This document shows positions 45,410 to 63,720 of a stretch of 64,000 bases of DNA, piece by piece. Every line of letters begins with the position of its first letter. The stretch's first letter is position 1. The position numbers and the translations under genes were made by a program. The notes under the pieces were generated by a model. The model saw only the letters and a list, made by a program, of their open reading frames with translations, was not told where the DNA came from and ran no database searches. Source of the stretch: Pseudarthrobacter sp. ATCC 49987 (GTDB lineage: Bacteria > Actinomycetota > Actinomycetes > Actinomycetales > Micrococcaceae); the NCBI RefSeq assembly GCF_009928425.1, contig NZ_JAABNS010000001.1, forward strand, positions 3,968,001 through 4,032,000, written 5' to 3'.

Positions 45410-45891
45410 GGTTCCACCGTCTGCCCGGCGCCTATCATTTTGCTGTGAAAGCGCTAGGGTGCCGATGTGACTTCGCGCCGAACCGGCCGGCGCCCCTTAT
45501 ACACCGCCGGATACCGGATTGGTCTTTAATTCGTCAAGCTCGTAGACTTGGTAGGCGCTAGGTGGCGCGGAGCGTGTGCAATTGCTCCGGTTGGCGGGAT
45601 TTGTCTGCAACATTGACAGTCCTGAGGGCCGGTAGTTAGGGGCTCAAGTTGCGTGCACTCCTGTATTCGCCCAGCATCCCGGCACTTCGCGGTGGCTTCC
45701 CACAAGGTTTCCGCCGCCCGGTGCCCGTGGCCCACAATCTTCGCCGCAGTGAGGAAAGCAGTCGGTTTACGCCGTCTGCTTGAACGCTGCGGATACCGAA
45801 TCCCTGTGGGGGTTGGATGCGGACGCCGCCTGTCGCACGGTTACGCGGGAACTCCGCAACCGTTTCATTTATTTTTTTGAGGAGAGTCGTC
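45410..45891. other. Intergenic / 5' leader region of the rpmB operon
   Basis: About 480 bp with no convincing gene. A possible promoter is TTGGTC at 45519-45524, 18 nt, then TAGACT at 45543-45548 on the plus strand. It would give a leader of about 340 nt to rpmB. No tRNA and no clear Zur-type box was found. Confidence 0.45.
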
Positions 45892-46128
45892 ATGGCAGCA
45901 CACTGCCAGGTGACCGGAGCCGAGCCGGGCTTTGGACACAGCATTTCGCACTCGCACCGACGCAACAAGCGTCGGTTCGACCCGAACATCCAGAAGAAGC
46001 GCTACTGGGTTCCGTCCCTGCGCCGTAATGTCACCCTGCAGGTCTCTGCACGTGGCATCAAGACCATCGACGTGCGTGGCATCGACGTAGTCGTAGCCGC
46101 CATCCTGGCACGAGGAGTGAAGCTCTAA
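45892..46128 (+). CDS. rpmB: Ribosomal protein L28
   Basis: 78 residues, AGGAGAG 6 nt before ATG. Starts [16 protein letters not shown] and continues [20 protein letters not shown], typical of bL28. Only one Cys is present, so there is no zinc ribbon. It overlaps rpmG by one base (TAATG). Component of the large subunit. Confidence 0.97.
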   Translation: MAAHCQVTGAEPGFGHSISHSHRRNKRRFDPNIQKKRYWVPSLRRNVTLQVSARGIKTIDVRGIDVVVAAILARGVKL

Positions 46129-46295
46129 TGGCTAAGGACAAGGACGTACGTCCGATCATCAAGCTCAAGTCGACCGCGGGCACGGGTTACACCTACGTGA
46201 CGCGCAAGAACCGTCGTAACGACCCGGACCGCATGGTTCTGAAGAAGTACGACCCCCGCATCCGCAAGCACGTCGAATTCCGAGAGGAGCGCTAA
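46128..46295 (+). CDS. rpmG: Ribosomal protein L33, zinc-independent type
   Basis: 55 residues: [20 protein letters not shown] onward, ending FREER, with [20 protein letters not shown] (20). No Cys at all, so it is the C-minus form of bL33. Starts in the TAATG overlap with rpmB and ends 4 bp before rpsN. Confidence 0.97.
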   Translation: MAKDKDVRPIIKLKSTAGTGYTYVTRKNRRNDPDRMVLKKYDPRIRKHVEFREER

Positions 46296-46299
46296 ACAC

Positions 46300-46605
46300 A
46301 TGGCTAAGAAGTCAATGATCGCTAAGAACGAACAGCGTAAAGTCATCGTCGAGCGTTATGCTGCAAAGCGCCTCGAACTGAAGAAGGCTCTGGTTGACCC
46401 CGCGTCGACCGACGAAGCCCGCGAAGCTGCACGCCTCGGCCTGCAGAAGCTGCCCCGCAACGCCTCGCCGGTACGTCTGCGTAACCGCGACATCATCGAT
46501 GGCCGCCCGCGCGGTACCTTCCAGAAGTTCGGCATCTCCCGTGTTCGCTTCCGCGACATGGCTCACCGCGGTGAGCTCCCGGGCATCACGAAGTCTTCCT
46601 GGTAA
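46300..46605 (+). CDS. rpsN: Ribosomal protein S14, long zinc-independent type
   Basis: 101 residues: [20 protein letters not shown] at the start, [19 protein letters not shown] and [21 protein letters not shown] at the end (quoted in part). The length of 101 and the absence of CxxC motifs mark the C-minus uS14 form. GAGAGGAGC precedes the start. The trio rpmB-rpmG-rpsN matches the gene order of zinc-starvation ribosomal operons in actinobacteria, although here it may be the only copy. Confidence 0.97.
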   Translation: MAKKSMIAKNEQRKVIVERYAAKRLELKKALVDPASTDEAREAARLGLQKLPRNASPVRLRNRDIIDGRPRGTFQKFGISRVRFRDMAHRGELPGITKSSW

Positions 46606-46632
46606 TTCAGGACCCCTGAAACCAGCGGCTTG

Positions 46633-46668
46633 AAGAAGGGCCGGCGCCTCTTGGCGCCGGCCCTTCTT
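46633..46668 (+). terminator. Strong intrinsic terminator-like hairpin after rpsN
   Basis: AAGAAGGGCCGGCGCC (46633-46648), loop TCTT, and its perfect complement GGCGCCGGCCCTTCTT (46653-46668), a 16-bp stem 28 bp after the rpsN stop, followed by GCGTTT. Confidence 0.9.
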
Positions 46669-46809
46669 GCGTTTAAGGCTCGACGGGCGGGTGCCTGGTG
46701 TCCGCGGCGGCCGGTGGTGCGGCGCGGATGTGAGCCAGTACACAGGTACCAGATTTTCGTGTATTGGGGTGCGGGGGCCTTGTGGGGTGTCTGTTTTTCG
46801 CGTGGTGGC

Positions 46810-46843
46810 GGGGTTTTTGGGGGTGTGGGGGTGGTGGTGGGGG
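46810..46843 (+). other. G-quadruplex-capable tract upstream of rrn operon 1
   Basis: Four G-runs on the plus strand: GGGG at 46810, GGGGG at 46819, 46827 and 46839, with loops of 5, 3 and 7 nt. It lies about 175 bp upstream of the P1 -35 and is repeated before operon 2. Confidence 0.7.
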
Positions 46844-47016
46844 TGGATTTGTGTGGGGGTCTGGTGGCGTGTAAGGTAATTCGAGTCGCCGCCGCTGTTG
46901 CGGAGAGATTGCGACCGACCCCCTGATTGAATGGCCTTGAATATGGCGCGCTTTGTGGCGTGCCGGTGTTTCGGGTGGGGATCCCCTCGTGGAGTTGTGA
47001 GTCGCGGAAACGCTGA

Positions 47017-47046
47017 TTTGCAAAGGCTTCCGGGTTCGGGTAACTT
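47017..47046 (+). promoter_or_regulatory. rrn operon 1 P1 promoter
   Basis: TTGCAA (47018-47023), 17-nt spacer, TAACTT (47041-47046), about 235 bp before the 16S gene. Spacing and position fit a sigma-A rRNA promoter. Confidence 0.65.
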
Positions 47047-47102
47047 TGATAAGTTGCTCCGGAGCGATCCACGGCCTTGGTTGTGGTGGTGCCGGGTGTG
47101 TC

Positions 47103-47125
47103 TGTTGTTTGAGAACTCAATAGTG
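47103..47125 (+). promoter_or_regulatory. BoxA antitermination element, rrn 1 leader
   Basis: Contains TTGTTTGAGAACTCAATAGTG, the core (TTGTTTGAGAACT) known from actinobacterial rrn leaders, where NusB/NusE bind for antitermination. A second copy lies in the 16S-23S spacer. Confidence 0.85.
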
Positions 47126-47280
47126 TGCCAAGTTTGTTGATACCAATTTATTGTATTGAATTGGTTGAATTGATCAGGTCCGCCACCCCGTGGTGTGGTC
47201 TGGTTTTTACAGCTGGTTTCAAATTTTGTGCAGCGCGTGCATCCCGTTTTCCCGGGGGCGCGTGTTGTGTCTGTTTTACT

Positions 47281-52463
<5,183 letters not shown>

Positions 52464-52467
52464 ACAC

Positions 52468-52515
52468 ACTCTCTTCGTGAACGGATTCAAAAGACGTTCA
52501 CACCATGAAGAGAGT
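52468..52515 (+). other. 23S-5S spacer processing hairpin, operon 1
   Basis: ACTCTCTTCGTGAACG (52468-52483) pairs with CGTTCAC (52495-52501) and GAAGAGAGT (52507-52515), a long stem with a small bulge. Probable RNase III-type processing signal; repeated in operon 2. Confidence 0.7.
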
Positions 52516-52651
52516 ACAAAGAAACAAGACTGCTTGCGTCCACTATGTGGTTCCCAAACAACAAACCCGTTGTTCGAGGAACCAAACCAACTGAATAACA
52601 CCACAGTTGTAACACCAGACTTCCCACCCCCCAGGGGGAACGGGACAAAAG

Positions 52652-52771
52652 GTTACGGCGGTCATAGCGTGGGGGAAACGCCCGGTCCCATTCCGAACCC
52701 GGAAGCTAAGACCCACAGCGCCGATGGTACTGCACCCGGGAGGGTGTGGGAGAGTAGGTCACCGCCGGAAC
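52652..52771 (+). rRNA. rrf: 5S ribosomal RNA, operon 1
   Basis: GTTACGGCGGTCATAGCG at the 5' end pairs with ACCGCCGGAAC at the 3' end; internal CCCATTCCGAACCCGGAAG is the conserved loop. About 120 nt. Confidence 0.95.
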
Positions 52772-52785
52772 ATCATTAAACGGTC

Positions 52786-52816
52786 GAGAGCCCCAACCAC
52801 CACGGTTGGGGCTCTC
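52786..52816 (+). terminator. rrn operon 1 terminator
   Basis: GAGAGCCCCAACC, a 5-nt loop, GGTTGGGGCTCTC: a perfect 13-bp stem just after 5S. Confidence 0.88.
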
Positions 52817-52994
52817 CCGCGTTTAACGGCTTGTATCCCTTAAGTGGCCCTTCGCAGATGAGCGTGGTTAGGCGGTCTGAGACTGGCGCCGCGGCGTAAG
52901 CCGTTTCCGGTGCGGCGTGGTGCGGCGGGAAAGAGGTCAGGGCCTCTTTGAATTGGTAGCGACCAAGCAACCAATATCCAAAAGAGACCCTGAC

Positions 52995-53177
52995 ATGAAT
53001 AACTCTATGTCTTGTTCCCATGGCCGATGGTGCACGCGTGCGGACGCGCTGCTCGGTGTCGAAGGCGTCCACGTCAGCTCCGTCACGGCCACCGCGGCCG
53101 GCCTGGTTCTGGGCGTCGAAACCGGGGAGGACGTCACGGGCTGCCCCGACTGCGGCGTCGTCGCCGTAGGCCATGGC
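52995..53177 (+). pseudogene. Truncated ISL3 transposase N terminus
   Basis: About 61 codons from MNNSMSCSHGRWCTRADALL to CPDCGVVAVGHG, the N-terminal zinc-finger region (CPDCG) of an ISL3-family transposase. It is cut at 53177 by the left end of the second element. A stem-loop (52936-52994; GTCAGGG... with ...CCCTGAC) ends right before the start codon. Confidence 0.85.
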
Positions 53178-54625
53178 GGCTCTTCCACTTTTGGCGTGGC
53201 GGCAGGTGTTCAGCATGCTTGTTGGGCTGCCGTGTACAACAATAGCCGGAGCCCGTAATGCTCATGATTCCGGTATCCGCGGGCCGCTCGTTTGAGGTTC
53301 TTGGCGCTGAGGTTCGCCGCTTCGCTGCGCGCGTTCGTGACCCTGGCCCGGCAGAACGTGAGCAGTTCTTTGCGCCACATTTTCAGGGTCAGGAACAGTG
53401 ATTTCGCCTCGCGCATTCTGGTCGCTTTCACGGCGTTTTCGAGCTCGGCCCAGGCTCGGTGGAAGCCGTCGATGTGATTGGTCTTCAGCAGCTGGCGGAC
53501 GTGTTCCTTGATGCCCCAGACGACACCGAGTTCAAGGTCAGAGCCAATGATTTCCTGCATCCGTCCGCGCTGGGCGGAGGACATGTTTTCCTGGTTGCAG
53601 GTCAGCAATTTCCGGTACTTCCAGGCCGGATCCGTGGCCCTGCCGCGCCTGCCGTGGAGGTCGTGAGCGCGGCGCCGCCGGACATCGGTGACCATCTGGT
53701 TCGCCCGGGCCACCACATGCCAGTGGTCCACGGTGATGGCTGCCTTGGGCAGGACCTTGCGGATGGCCCGGCGGAACTCGGTGGACATGTCCATGGCCAC
53801 CATTTCCACCTTGTTACGCCACCAGCGCGGTCGTGCGCCGATCCAGTTACGCACCGCCTGGCCGCGGCGGCCGTCCACAATGTCCAGGATCGCGCCGGTG
53901 TCCAGGTCCGTGAAAACGATCGACCAGGGCTCTACCCGGGTGACTTTTCCGGCATCGTTTTTCAGGTAGCGGACCCGCCGGAAGCGGTGCTCGTCCACGC
54001 CCAGACGGCGGACCAGCCGGAAGCGGTGCTCGTCCACGCCCAGACGGCGGACCAGGCGACGGTCCACACCGCCGTCCAGGACGGCAGTGTCCTCCATGAC
54101 ACGCATGGCGGTCGTCCACGACACACCCGAGGCCGCGGCAACCCGGGAGACGGCCCGAAGCTCCGCGGACAGGTCTGCGACAATGCCGGCCACGAGCCTG
54201 CTGGTCAGCCGGGAACGCAGCGGAATCTCATCGGTGGTCTGCACGAAGGACCGCCGCGGACACTGCGGTTCCAGACACGCCAGCCGCCGCTTCCGGACCC
54301 TGACGTCCAAGGGCTCTCCGCCGCACTGGACATCCCGGACACGGTGAACCGGACGGGCCTGGATCCGGGACGACAACACCCCGCAGTCAGGACAAGCCCC
54401 TTCCCGCTCGACCGGCTCGACAAGAACCGTCCGGACCCCGCCGGCGCGCTCGGCGGAGAGCACAACATGGCCCTCCAAATTGAACAGAATCGACGCGGCA
54501 TCGCACGTCTGCGTAATCTGTAACAAGGCTCGTAGTCCTCAGCAATAGATGTCTCGACAACACCTATGCTCGCAGGGCTACGAGCCCCTTCATTTGAAGG
54601 ACACCACGCTAAAAGTCGATGAGCC
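53178..54625 (-). mobile_element. ISL3-family insertion sequence (complete)
   Basis: 1448 bp. The ends GGCTCTTCCACTTTTGGCGTGG (quoted to 20: GGCTCTTCCACTTTTGGCGT) and GGCTCATCGACTTTTAGCGT match at most positions as imperfect inverted repeats. It holds one transposase on the minus strand. No 8-bp target duplication of its own is seen at this insertion point. Confidence 0.82.
53210..54526 (-). CDS. ISL3-family transposase with 13-residue duplication
   Basis: 438 residues, TTG start directly after a long stem-loop (54527-54586, GGCTCGTAG... with ...CTACGAGCC). Zinc-finger CPDCG near the N terminus and a second Cys cluster (LACLEPQCPRRSF), then the DDE core: GVDEHRF (first Asp), VAMDMSTEFRRAI with TVDHWHVVARAN (second Asp region) and TNARSEAANLSAK (Glu). 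A perfect 39-bp tandem duplication at 53977-54054 repeats LVRRLGVDEHRFR in frame, so the first catalytic Asp is present twice. Activity is therefore uncertain. Confidence 0.9.
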   Translation of the reverse strand: MLQITQTCDAASILFNLEGHVVLSAERAGGVRTVLVEPVEREGACPDCGVLSSRIQARPVHRVRDVQCGGEPLDVRVRKRRLACLEPQCPRRSFVQTTDEIPLRSRLTSRLVAGIVADLSAELRAVSRVAAASGVSWTTAMRVMEDTAVLDGGVDRRLVRRLGVDEHRFRLVRRLGVDEHRFRRVRYLKNDAGKVTRVEPWSIVFTDLDTGAILDIVDGRRGQAVRNWIGARPRWWRNKVEMVAMDMSTEFRRAIRKVLPKAAITVDHWHVVARANQMVTDVRRRRAHDLHGRRGRATDPAWKYRKLLTCNQENMSSAQRGRMQEIIGSDLELGVVWGIKEHVRQLLKTNHIDGFHRAWAELENAVKATRMREAKSLFLTLKMWRKELLTFCRARVTNARSEAANLSAKNLKRAARGYRNHEHYGLRLLLYTAAQQAC

Positions 54626-54675
54626 CATTTAACCCCCAAACCACCAGGGAAACCCCCGGACACCCGGGAGCTGGC

Positions 54676-57099
54676 TCAGCGGGGGAACTTCCGGCCGTGG
54701 AACAGGGCCAGGAGTTCGATGGCGAGCCCTCCGCCAACCGCGGCTATGCCGGCTGCCCACAACATGTCCGCCGGCGGAAAGGCCAAGTGGAAGAAGTCCT
54801 GGGCCAGCGGCAGGTTTCGCAGAATCACGAGGCTGGCACACATCGCCAGCAGCACCGCCAGCTTCTTGGCATCGAGCGGGCGCGAGACCACCGAGAGAAT
54901 CCACAACCCGATCACAGACAGGGTAAGGACCGACGCGGACTGCAGCGACTCCGGCACGGCGCCGGGAGCGCCGCGAGAACCCGCGTACAGGTTCAAACCA
55001 AGCAGCGAGGCGGCAACAATCAGCCCGGCGGGGATGGAGAACGACAACGACCTGCGGAGGAACCCCGGCCGGTAGCGGCGACCATTGGCCATCAGCGCCA
55101 GGAAGAAGGAGGGGATCCCAATCGTGAGGCCGTCGGTGAAGGACAGTTGGCGCGGCAGGAAGGGAAACTGCAGATTGAGGAGGCCGAAGCTGACTGCGAT
55201 CGCGATCGAGTAGGCCGTCTTGCTGAGGAACAGCTTGGACACGCGCTCAACGTTGGCGATCACGCGGCGGCCCTCGGCCACCACGCCGGGCAGCCGGTCG
55301 AAGCGACCGTCCAGCAGCACCAGCCGGGCCACAGCCTTCGTGGCAGGTGCGGCGGAGTTCATCGCTATCCCAAGGTCTGCTTCTTTCAATGCCAGCACAT
55401 CATTGACGCCGTCGCCGGTCATCGCGACCGTATGCCCGCGGCGCTGAAGCGCTGCCACCATGTCCTTCTTCTGCTCCGGGCTGACCCGGCCGAAGACAGT
55501 GTGGCCGTCCATCACCTCTTCAAGCAGCACGGGGTTGGCCGGGAGCTGCCGGGCATCGTAGCCTTCCCCGACCTCCAGACCCACGGAGCGCGCTATAGCC
55601 GCGACCGTCCGGGGATCGTCCCCCGAGATGATCTTTAGCTCAACACCCTCGTTGCGGAAGTAGTCCAGTGTCTGTCGGGCATCGGCACGGATCTGTTCCC
55701 GAAACGTGAGCACCACGACGGGTTTCACCCGTGCCGGCAGTGTTGGGTCATCGGCAGTGATGGTGGTGCCGTCCACGTAGGCCAGCACGACGGTCCGCAG
55801 CCCCGAGGCGGCGAGCCGTCCGGCCTTGCCCAGGGCGTCACCGGTCGCGGGTCCTGCGTTGCCGCCCCCGGTCCTGTCCGCCAGCACGATTTCCGGGGCG
55901 CCCAAGACCCATGAGCCGTGGCGTGCCCCTCCGCCGTCGAAAGTCACAGAACTCCACTTCCGCGCGGAAGAGAACGCAACAGACGAGACCGCCGTCGTGC
56001 CGCCGTCGTGCTCGAAATCCGTCTCAAGGCAGCGCGACGTCGCGTTTGCCTCCGGATCCGCAGCAAACCAGCCCAAGGCGTGCTCCCACCCGGGTTCCGC
56101 GGGGCCGGCCAGCTCATGCACGCCGTCGAAGATGATTCTGCCTTCGGTGAGCGTCCCGGTCTTGTCCAGGCAGAGGACGTCGACGCGGGCGAGGCCTTCG
56201 ACCGCAGCCAGCTCCTGGATAAGAACCTTGTTGCCCGCCATCCGGACGCCGCCGACAGCGAAAGCAACGCTTGAGAGCAGAACCAGCCCCAGCGGAACCA
56301 TGGCGATGACGCTCGCAATCACCCCCACCAGCGCGGAGGTCCAGGCCCCGCTGGCGAGGGCGGCCTCCCAGCCGCCCCTGGACTGCATTTCACCGTTGGC
56401 AACGATGAGGGCCACCGGCAGCAGCGCCCAGGTCAGCCAGCCCAGAATCCTGTTGAGGCTGTTGCGGATCTCAGAGTTGACCAGGGAGAACCGTTTCGCG
56501 TCGGCGGCAAGCCTGCTGGAGAAGGACTCAGCTCCCACCCGGACTACCCGCGCCGTGCCCCGGCCGGCGACAATGATCGAGCCGGAGAGCACTTCGGTCC
56601 CCGCATCCTTGTCCACGGGATCGGACTCCCCGGTGAGGAGGGATTCATCGGACTCCAGTCCCCCGCTCTCGAGGACGGAGGCATCGGCCGTGACCTGATC
56701 GCCGGCCCGCAGGACCAGGACATCGTCAAGTACGACGTCGGCGGTCGGGATCTCCTGCACCGTCCCGTCGCGCAGTACGCGGGCCAGCGGGGCCTCGAGG
56801 ACGGCAAGGCGGTCCAGGGACCGTTTGGCGCGGTACTCCTGGACGACGCCGATGACGGCGTTGCCGGCAGCTGCCAGCCCAAAGAGTGCATCCTGCCAGC
56901 TGCCCAGCAGGAGCAAGAGGATGAAACTTGTGCCCACGATCGCGTTGAAAAGAGTCAGCACGTTTGCGCGGACGATTTCCCACAGGCTGCGGCTGGTTGC
57001 GTCCTGCACCCGGTTGTCGAGGCCGCTGCTCATCCGGGAGGCCACGTCGCCGCGGGAGAGGCCGTTGGCCGCCGGTCCGGACACGCGCCGGTGGAGCAT
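54676..57099 (-). CDS. CtpE-like cation-transporting P-type ATPase
   Basis: 807 residues from MLHRRVSGP (AAGGA 6 nt upstream; a GTG/ATG at 57132/57129 would add 10-11 residues). P-type motifs: TGES at 156-159, phosphorylated Asp312 in CLDKTGTLTEG, VTFDGGG nucleotide region, TGDGVNDVLALKEADLGIAM (20) hinge motif. The TM4 motif reads MVPLGLVLLSS, that is PLGL instead of the PEGL of Ca2+ pumps. Closest in style to actinobacterial CtpE, reported as a calcium uptake ATPase in mycobacteria; ion specificity is not proven here. It is the only intact non-mobile gene between the two rrn operons. Confidence 0.9.
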   Translation of the reverse strand: MLHRRVSGPAANGLSRGDVASRMSSGLDNRVQDATSRSLWEIVRANVLTLFNAIVGTSFILLLLLGSWQDALFGLAAAGNAVIGVVQEYRAKRSLDRLAVLEAPLARVLRDGTVQEIPTADVVLDDVLVLRAGDQVTADASVLESGGLESDESLLTGESDPVDKDAGTEVLSGSIIVAGRGTARVVRVGAESFSSRLAADAKRFSLVNSEIRNSLNRILGWLTWALLPVALIVANGEMQSRGGWEAALASGAWTSALVGVIASVIAMVPLGLVLLSSVAFAVGGVRMAGNKVLIQELAAVEGLARVDVLCLDKTGTLTEGRIIFDGVHELAGPAEPGWEHALGWFAADPEANATSRCLETDFEHDGGTTAVSSVAFSSARKWSSVTFDGGGARHGSWVLGAPEIVLADRTGGGNAGPATGDALGKAGRLAASGLRTVVLAYVDGTTITADDPTLPARVKPVVVLTFREQIRADARQTLDYFRNEGVELKIISGDDPRTVAAIARSVGLEVGEGYDARQLPANPVLLEEVMDGHTVFGRVSPEQKKDMVAALQRRGHTVAMTGDGVNDVLALKEADLGIAMNSAAPATKAVARLVLLDGRFDRLPGVVAEGRRVIANVERVSKLFLSKTAYSIAIAVSFGLLNLQFPFLPRQLSFTDGLTIGIPSFFLALMANGRRYRPGFLRRSLSFSIPAGLIVAASLLGLNLYAGSRGAPGAVPESLQSASVLTLSVIGLWILSVVSRPLDAKKLAVLLAMCASLVILRNLPLAQDFFHLAFPPADMLWAAGIAAVGGGLAIELLALFHGRKFPR

Positions 57100-57247
57100 G
57101 CCTGGTCCTTGGCGCCGGTGTTCTGCCATCACCTCCTGATCGTAACGGGAGGTGCGTCGGATTGCAGGTGACGGAGCACACAGGTGCGGCTATTGGGGGT
57201 TATCGGTGCTGGGGGCCTTGTGGGGTGTCTGTTTTTCGTGTGGTGGC

Positions 57248-57281
57248 GGGGTTTTTGGGGGTGTGGGGGTGGTGGTGGGGG
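57248..57281 (+). other. G-quadruplex-capable tract upstream of rrn operon 2
   Basis: Same four G-runs as at 46810-46843, in the copied 5' region; G-runs start at 57248, 57257, 57265 and 57277. Confidence 0.7.
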
Positions 57282-57454
57282 TGGATTTGTGTGGGGGTCT
57301 GGTGGCGTGTAAAGTAATTCGAGTCGCCGCCGCTGTTGCGGAGAGATTGCGACCGACCCCCTGATTGAATGGCCTGGAATATGGCGCGCTTTGTGGCGTG
57401 CCGGTGTTTCGGGTGGGGATCCCCTCGTGGAGTTGTGAGTCGCGGAAACGCTGA

Positions 57455-57484
57455 TTTGCAAAGGCTTCCGGGTTCGGGTAAGTT
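57455..57484 (+). promoter_or_regulatory. rrn operon 2 P1 promoter
   Basis: TTGCAA (57456-57461), 17-nt spacer, TAAGTT (57479-57484). The fourth base of the -10 is G here and C in operon 1. Confidence 0.65.
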
Positions 57485-57540
57485 TGATAAGTTGCTCCGG
57501 AGCGATCCACGGCCTTGGTTGTGGTGGTGCCGGGTGTGTC

Positions 57541-57563
57541 TGTTGTTTGAGAACTCAATAGTG
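57541..57563 (+). promoter_or_regulatory. BoxA antitermination element, rrn 2 leader
   Basis: Identical to the operon 1 element (TTGTTTGAGAACTCAATAG). Confidence 0.85.
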
Positions 57564-57718
57564 TGCCAAGTTTGTTGATACCAATTTATTGTATTGAATT
57601 GGTTGAATTGATCAGGTCCGCCACCCCGTGGTGTGGTCTGGTTTTTACAGCTGGTTTCAAATTTTGTGCAGCGCGTGCATCCCGTTTTCCCGGGGGCGCG
57701 TGTTGTGTCTGTTTTACT

Positions 57719-62902
<5,184 letters not shown>

Positions 62903-62906
62903 ACAC

Positions 62907-62954
62907 ACTCTCTTCGTGAACGGATTCAAAAGACGTTCACACCATGAAGAGAGT
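62907..62954 (+). other. 23S-5S spacer processing hairpin, operon 2
   Basis: Same long stem-loop as at 52468-52515. Confidence 0.7.
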
Positions 62955-63090
62955 ACAAAGAAACAAGACTGCTTGCGTCCACTATGTGGTTCCCAAACAA
63001 CAAACCCGTTGTTCGAGGAACCAAACCAACTGAATAACACCACAGTTGTAACACCAGACTTCCCACCCCCCAGGGGGAACGGGACAAAAG

Positions 63091-63210
63091 GTTACGGCGG
63101 TCATAGCGTGGGGGAAACGCCCGGTCCCATTCCGAACCCGGAAGCTAAGACCCACAGCGCCGATGGTACTGCACCCGGGAGGGTGTGGGAGAGTAGGTCA
63201 CCGCCGGAAC
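63091..63210 (+). rRNA. rrf: 5S ribosomal RNA, operon 2
   Basis: Copy of the operon 1 5S gene, GTTACGGCGG at the start and CCGCCGGAAC at the end. Confidence 0.95.
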
Positions 63211-63224
63211 ATCATTAAACGGTC

Positions 63225-63255
63225 GAGAGCCCCAACCACCACGGTTGGGGCTCTC
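63225..63255 (+). terminator. rrn operon 2 terminator
   Basis: Same 13-bp stem GAGAGCCCCAACC / GGTTGGGGCTCTC. The two operons diverge just after this point. Confidence 0.88.
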
Positions 63256-63289
63256 CCGCACTTAACCCCCAAATCACCACCCACCACAC

Positions 63290-63545
63290 CGGACCCTCCC
63301 TCAGCTCCGGCCGGAAGATCCCGGACCCTCCCTCAAATCCCGCTGGAACTTCCAGGCCTGCCGGAACCACCGCGGAAGCCGCAGGCCGACCAGGACGCCC
63401 AGCGCACCCACCGCTGCGTGCGGGCACGCAGCGGCGAGGCGCCGCCGTCGTTCCTCTCCGGGGAGCGCACAACAGCGTTGCCCCGGATAGCGCAGGATCT
63501 GAGGGAGCATCGGGGTGGACGCCGCCACAGCTGAGGGAGCGTCCG
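63290..63545. repeat. Two opposed pairs of 32-bp-spaced repeats
   Basis: CGGACCCTCCCTCA at 63290 and 63322 (32 bp apart), and in the opposite orientation TGAGGGAGCATC at 63500 and TGAGGGAGCGTCCG at 63532 (again 32 bp apart). The core CTCCC(T/G)CAG matches the pair at 37892-37936. The surrounding 63256-63720 interval holds no gene I can support; short open frames there lack ribosome-binding sites. Confidence 0.75.
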
Positions 63546-63720
63546 CTGATGGCGAAATATTGGTCCGAAAGGCGCCGTTTCCCGGGTTTTTCCCCAAAAA
63601 AGGCCGAAAACACGCGGAATTTGCCACCTCGACGGCGGCAAGCTGGTAAGTTTTCGGACAGTGGCTTGTGCGCATGCCGTGTGCAGGCTCCAGAAATTAT
63701 GACCGTCCAGGAGGACATAA

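Larger units (their letters stand above)
52828..54625. mobile_element. Hybrid ISL3-type unit with 8-bp target repeat
   Basis: Left end GGCTTGTATCCCTTAAGTGG at 52828, right end (read inward) GGCTCATCGACTTTTAGCG at 54625. It is flanked by CGTTTAAC (52820-52827) and CATTTAAC (54626-54633), an 8-bp direct repeat with one mismatch. The equivalent site after rrn operon 2 reads CGCACTTAACCCCCAAA without an insert. The unit contains the 5' part of one ISL3 element and a complete second one. Confidence 0.75.

Noticed and set aside
45431..45480. Possible Zur box (TATCATTTT...TGAAA) upstream of rpmB
   Set aside because: Half-sites are poorly spaced and too degenerate; it also lies at the ferric reductase start, far from rpmB.
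46773..47280. Small open frames in the duplicated rrn 5' region
   Set aside because: They are conserved only because the whole region is duplicated; sequence is promoter and leader.
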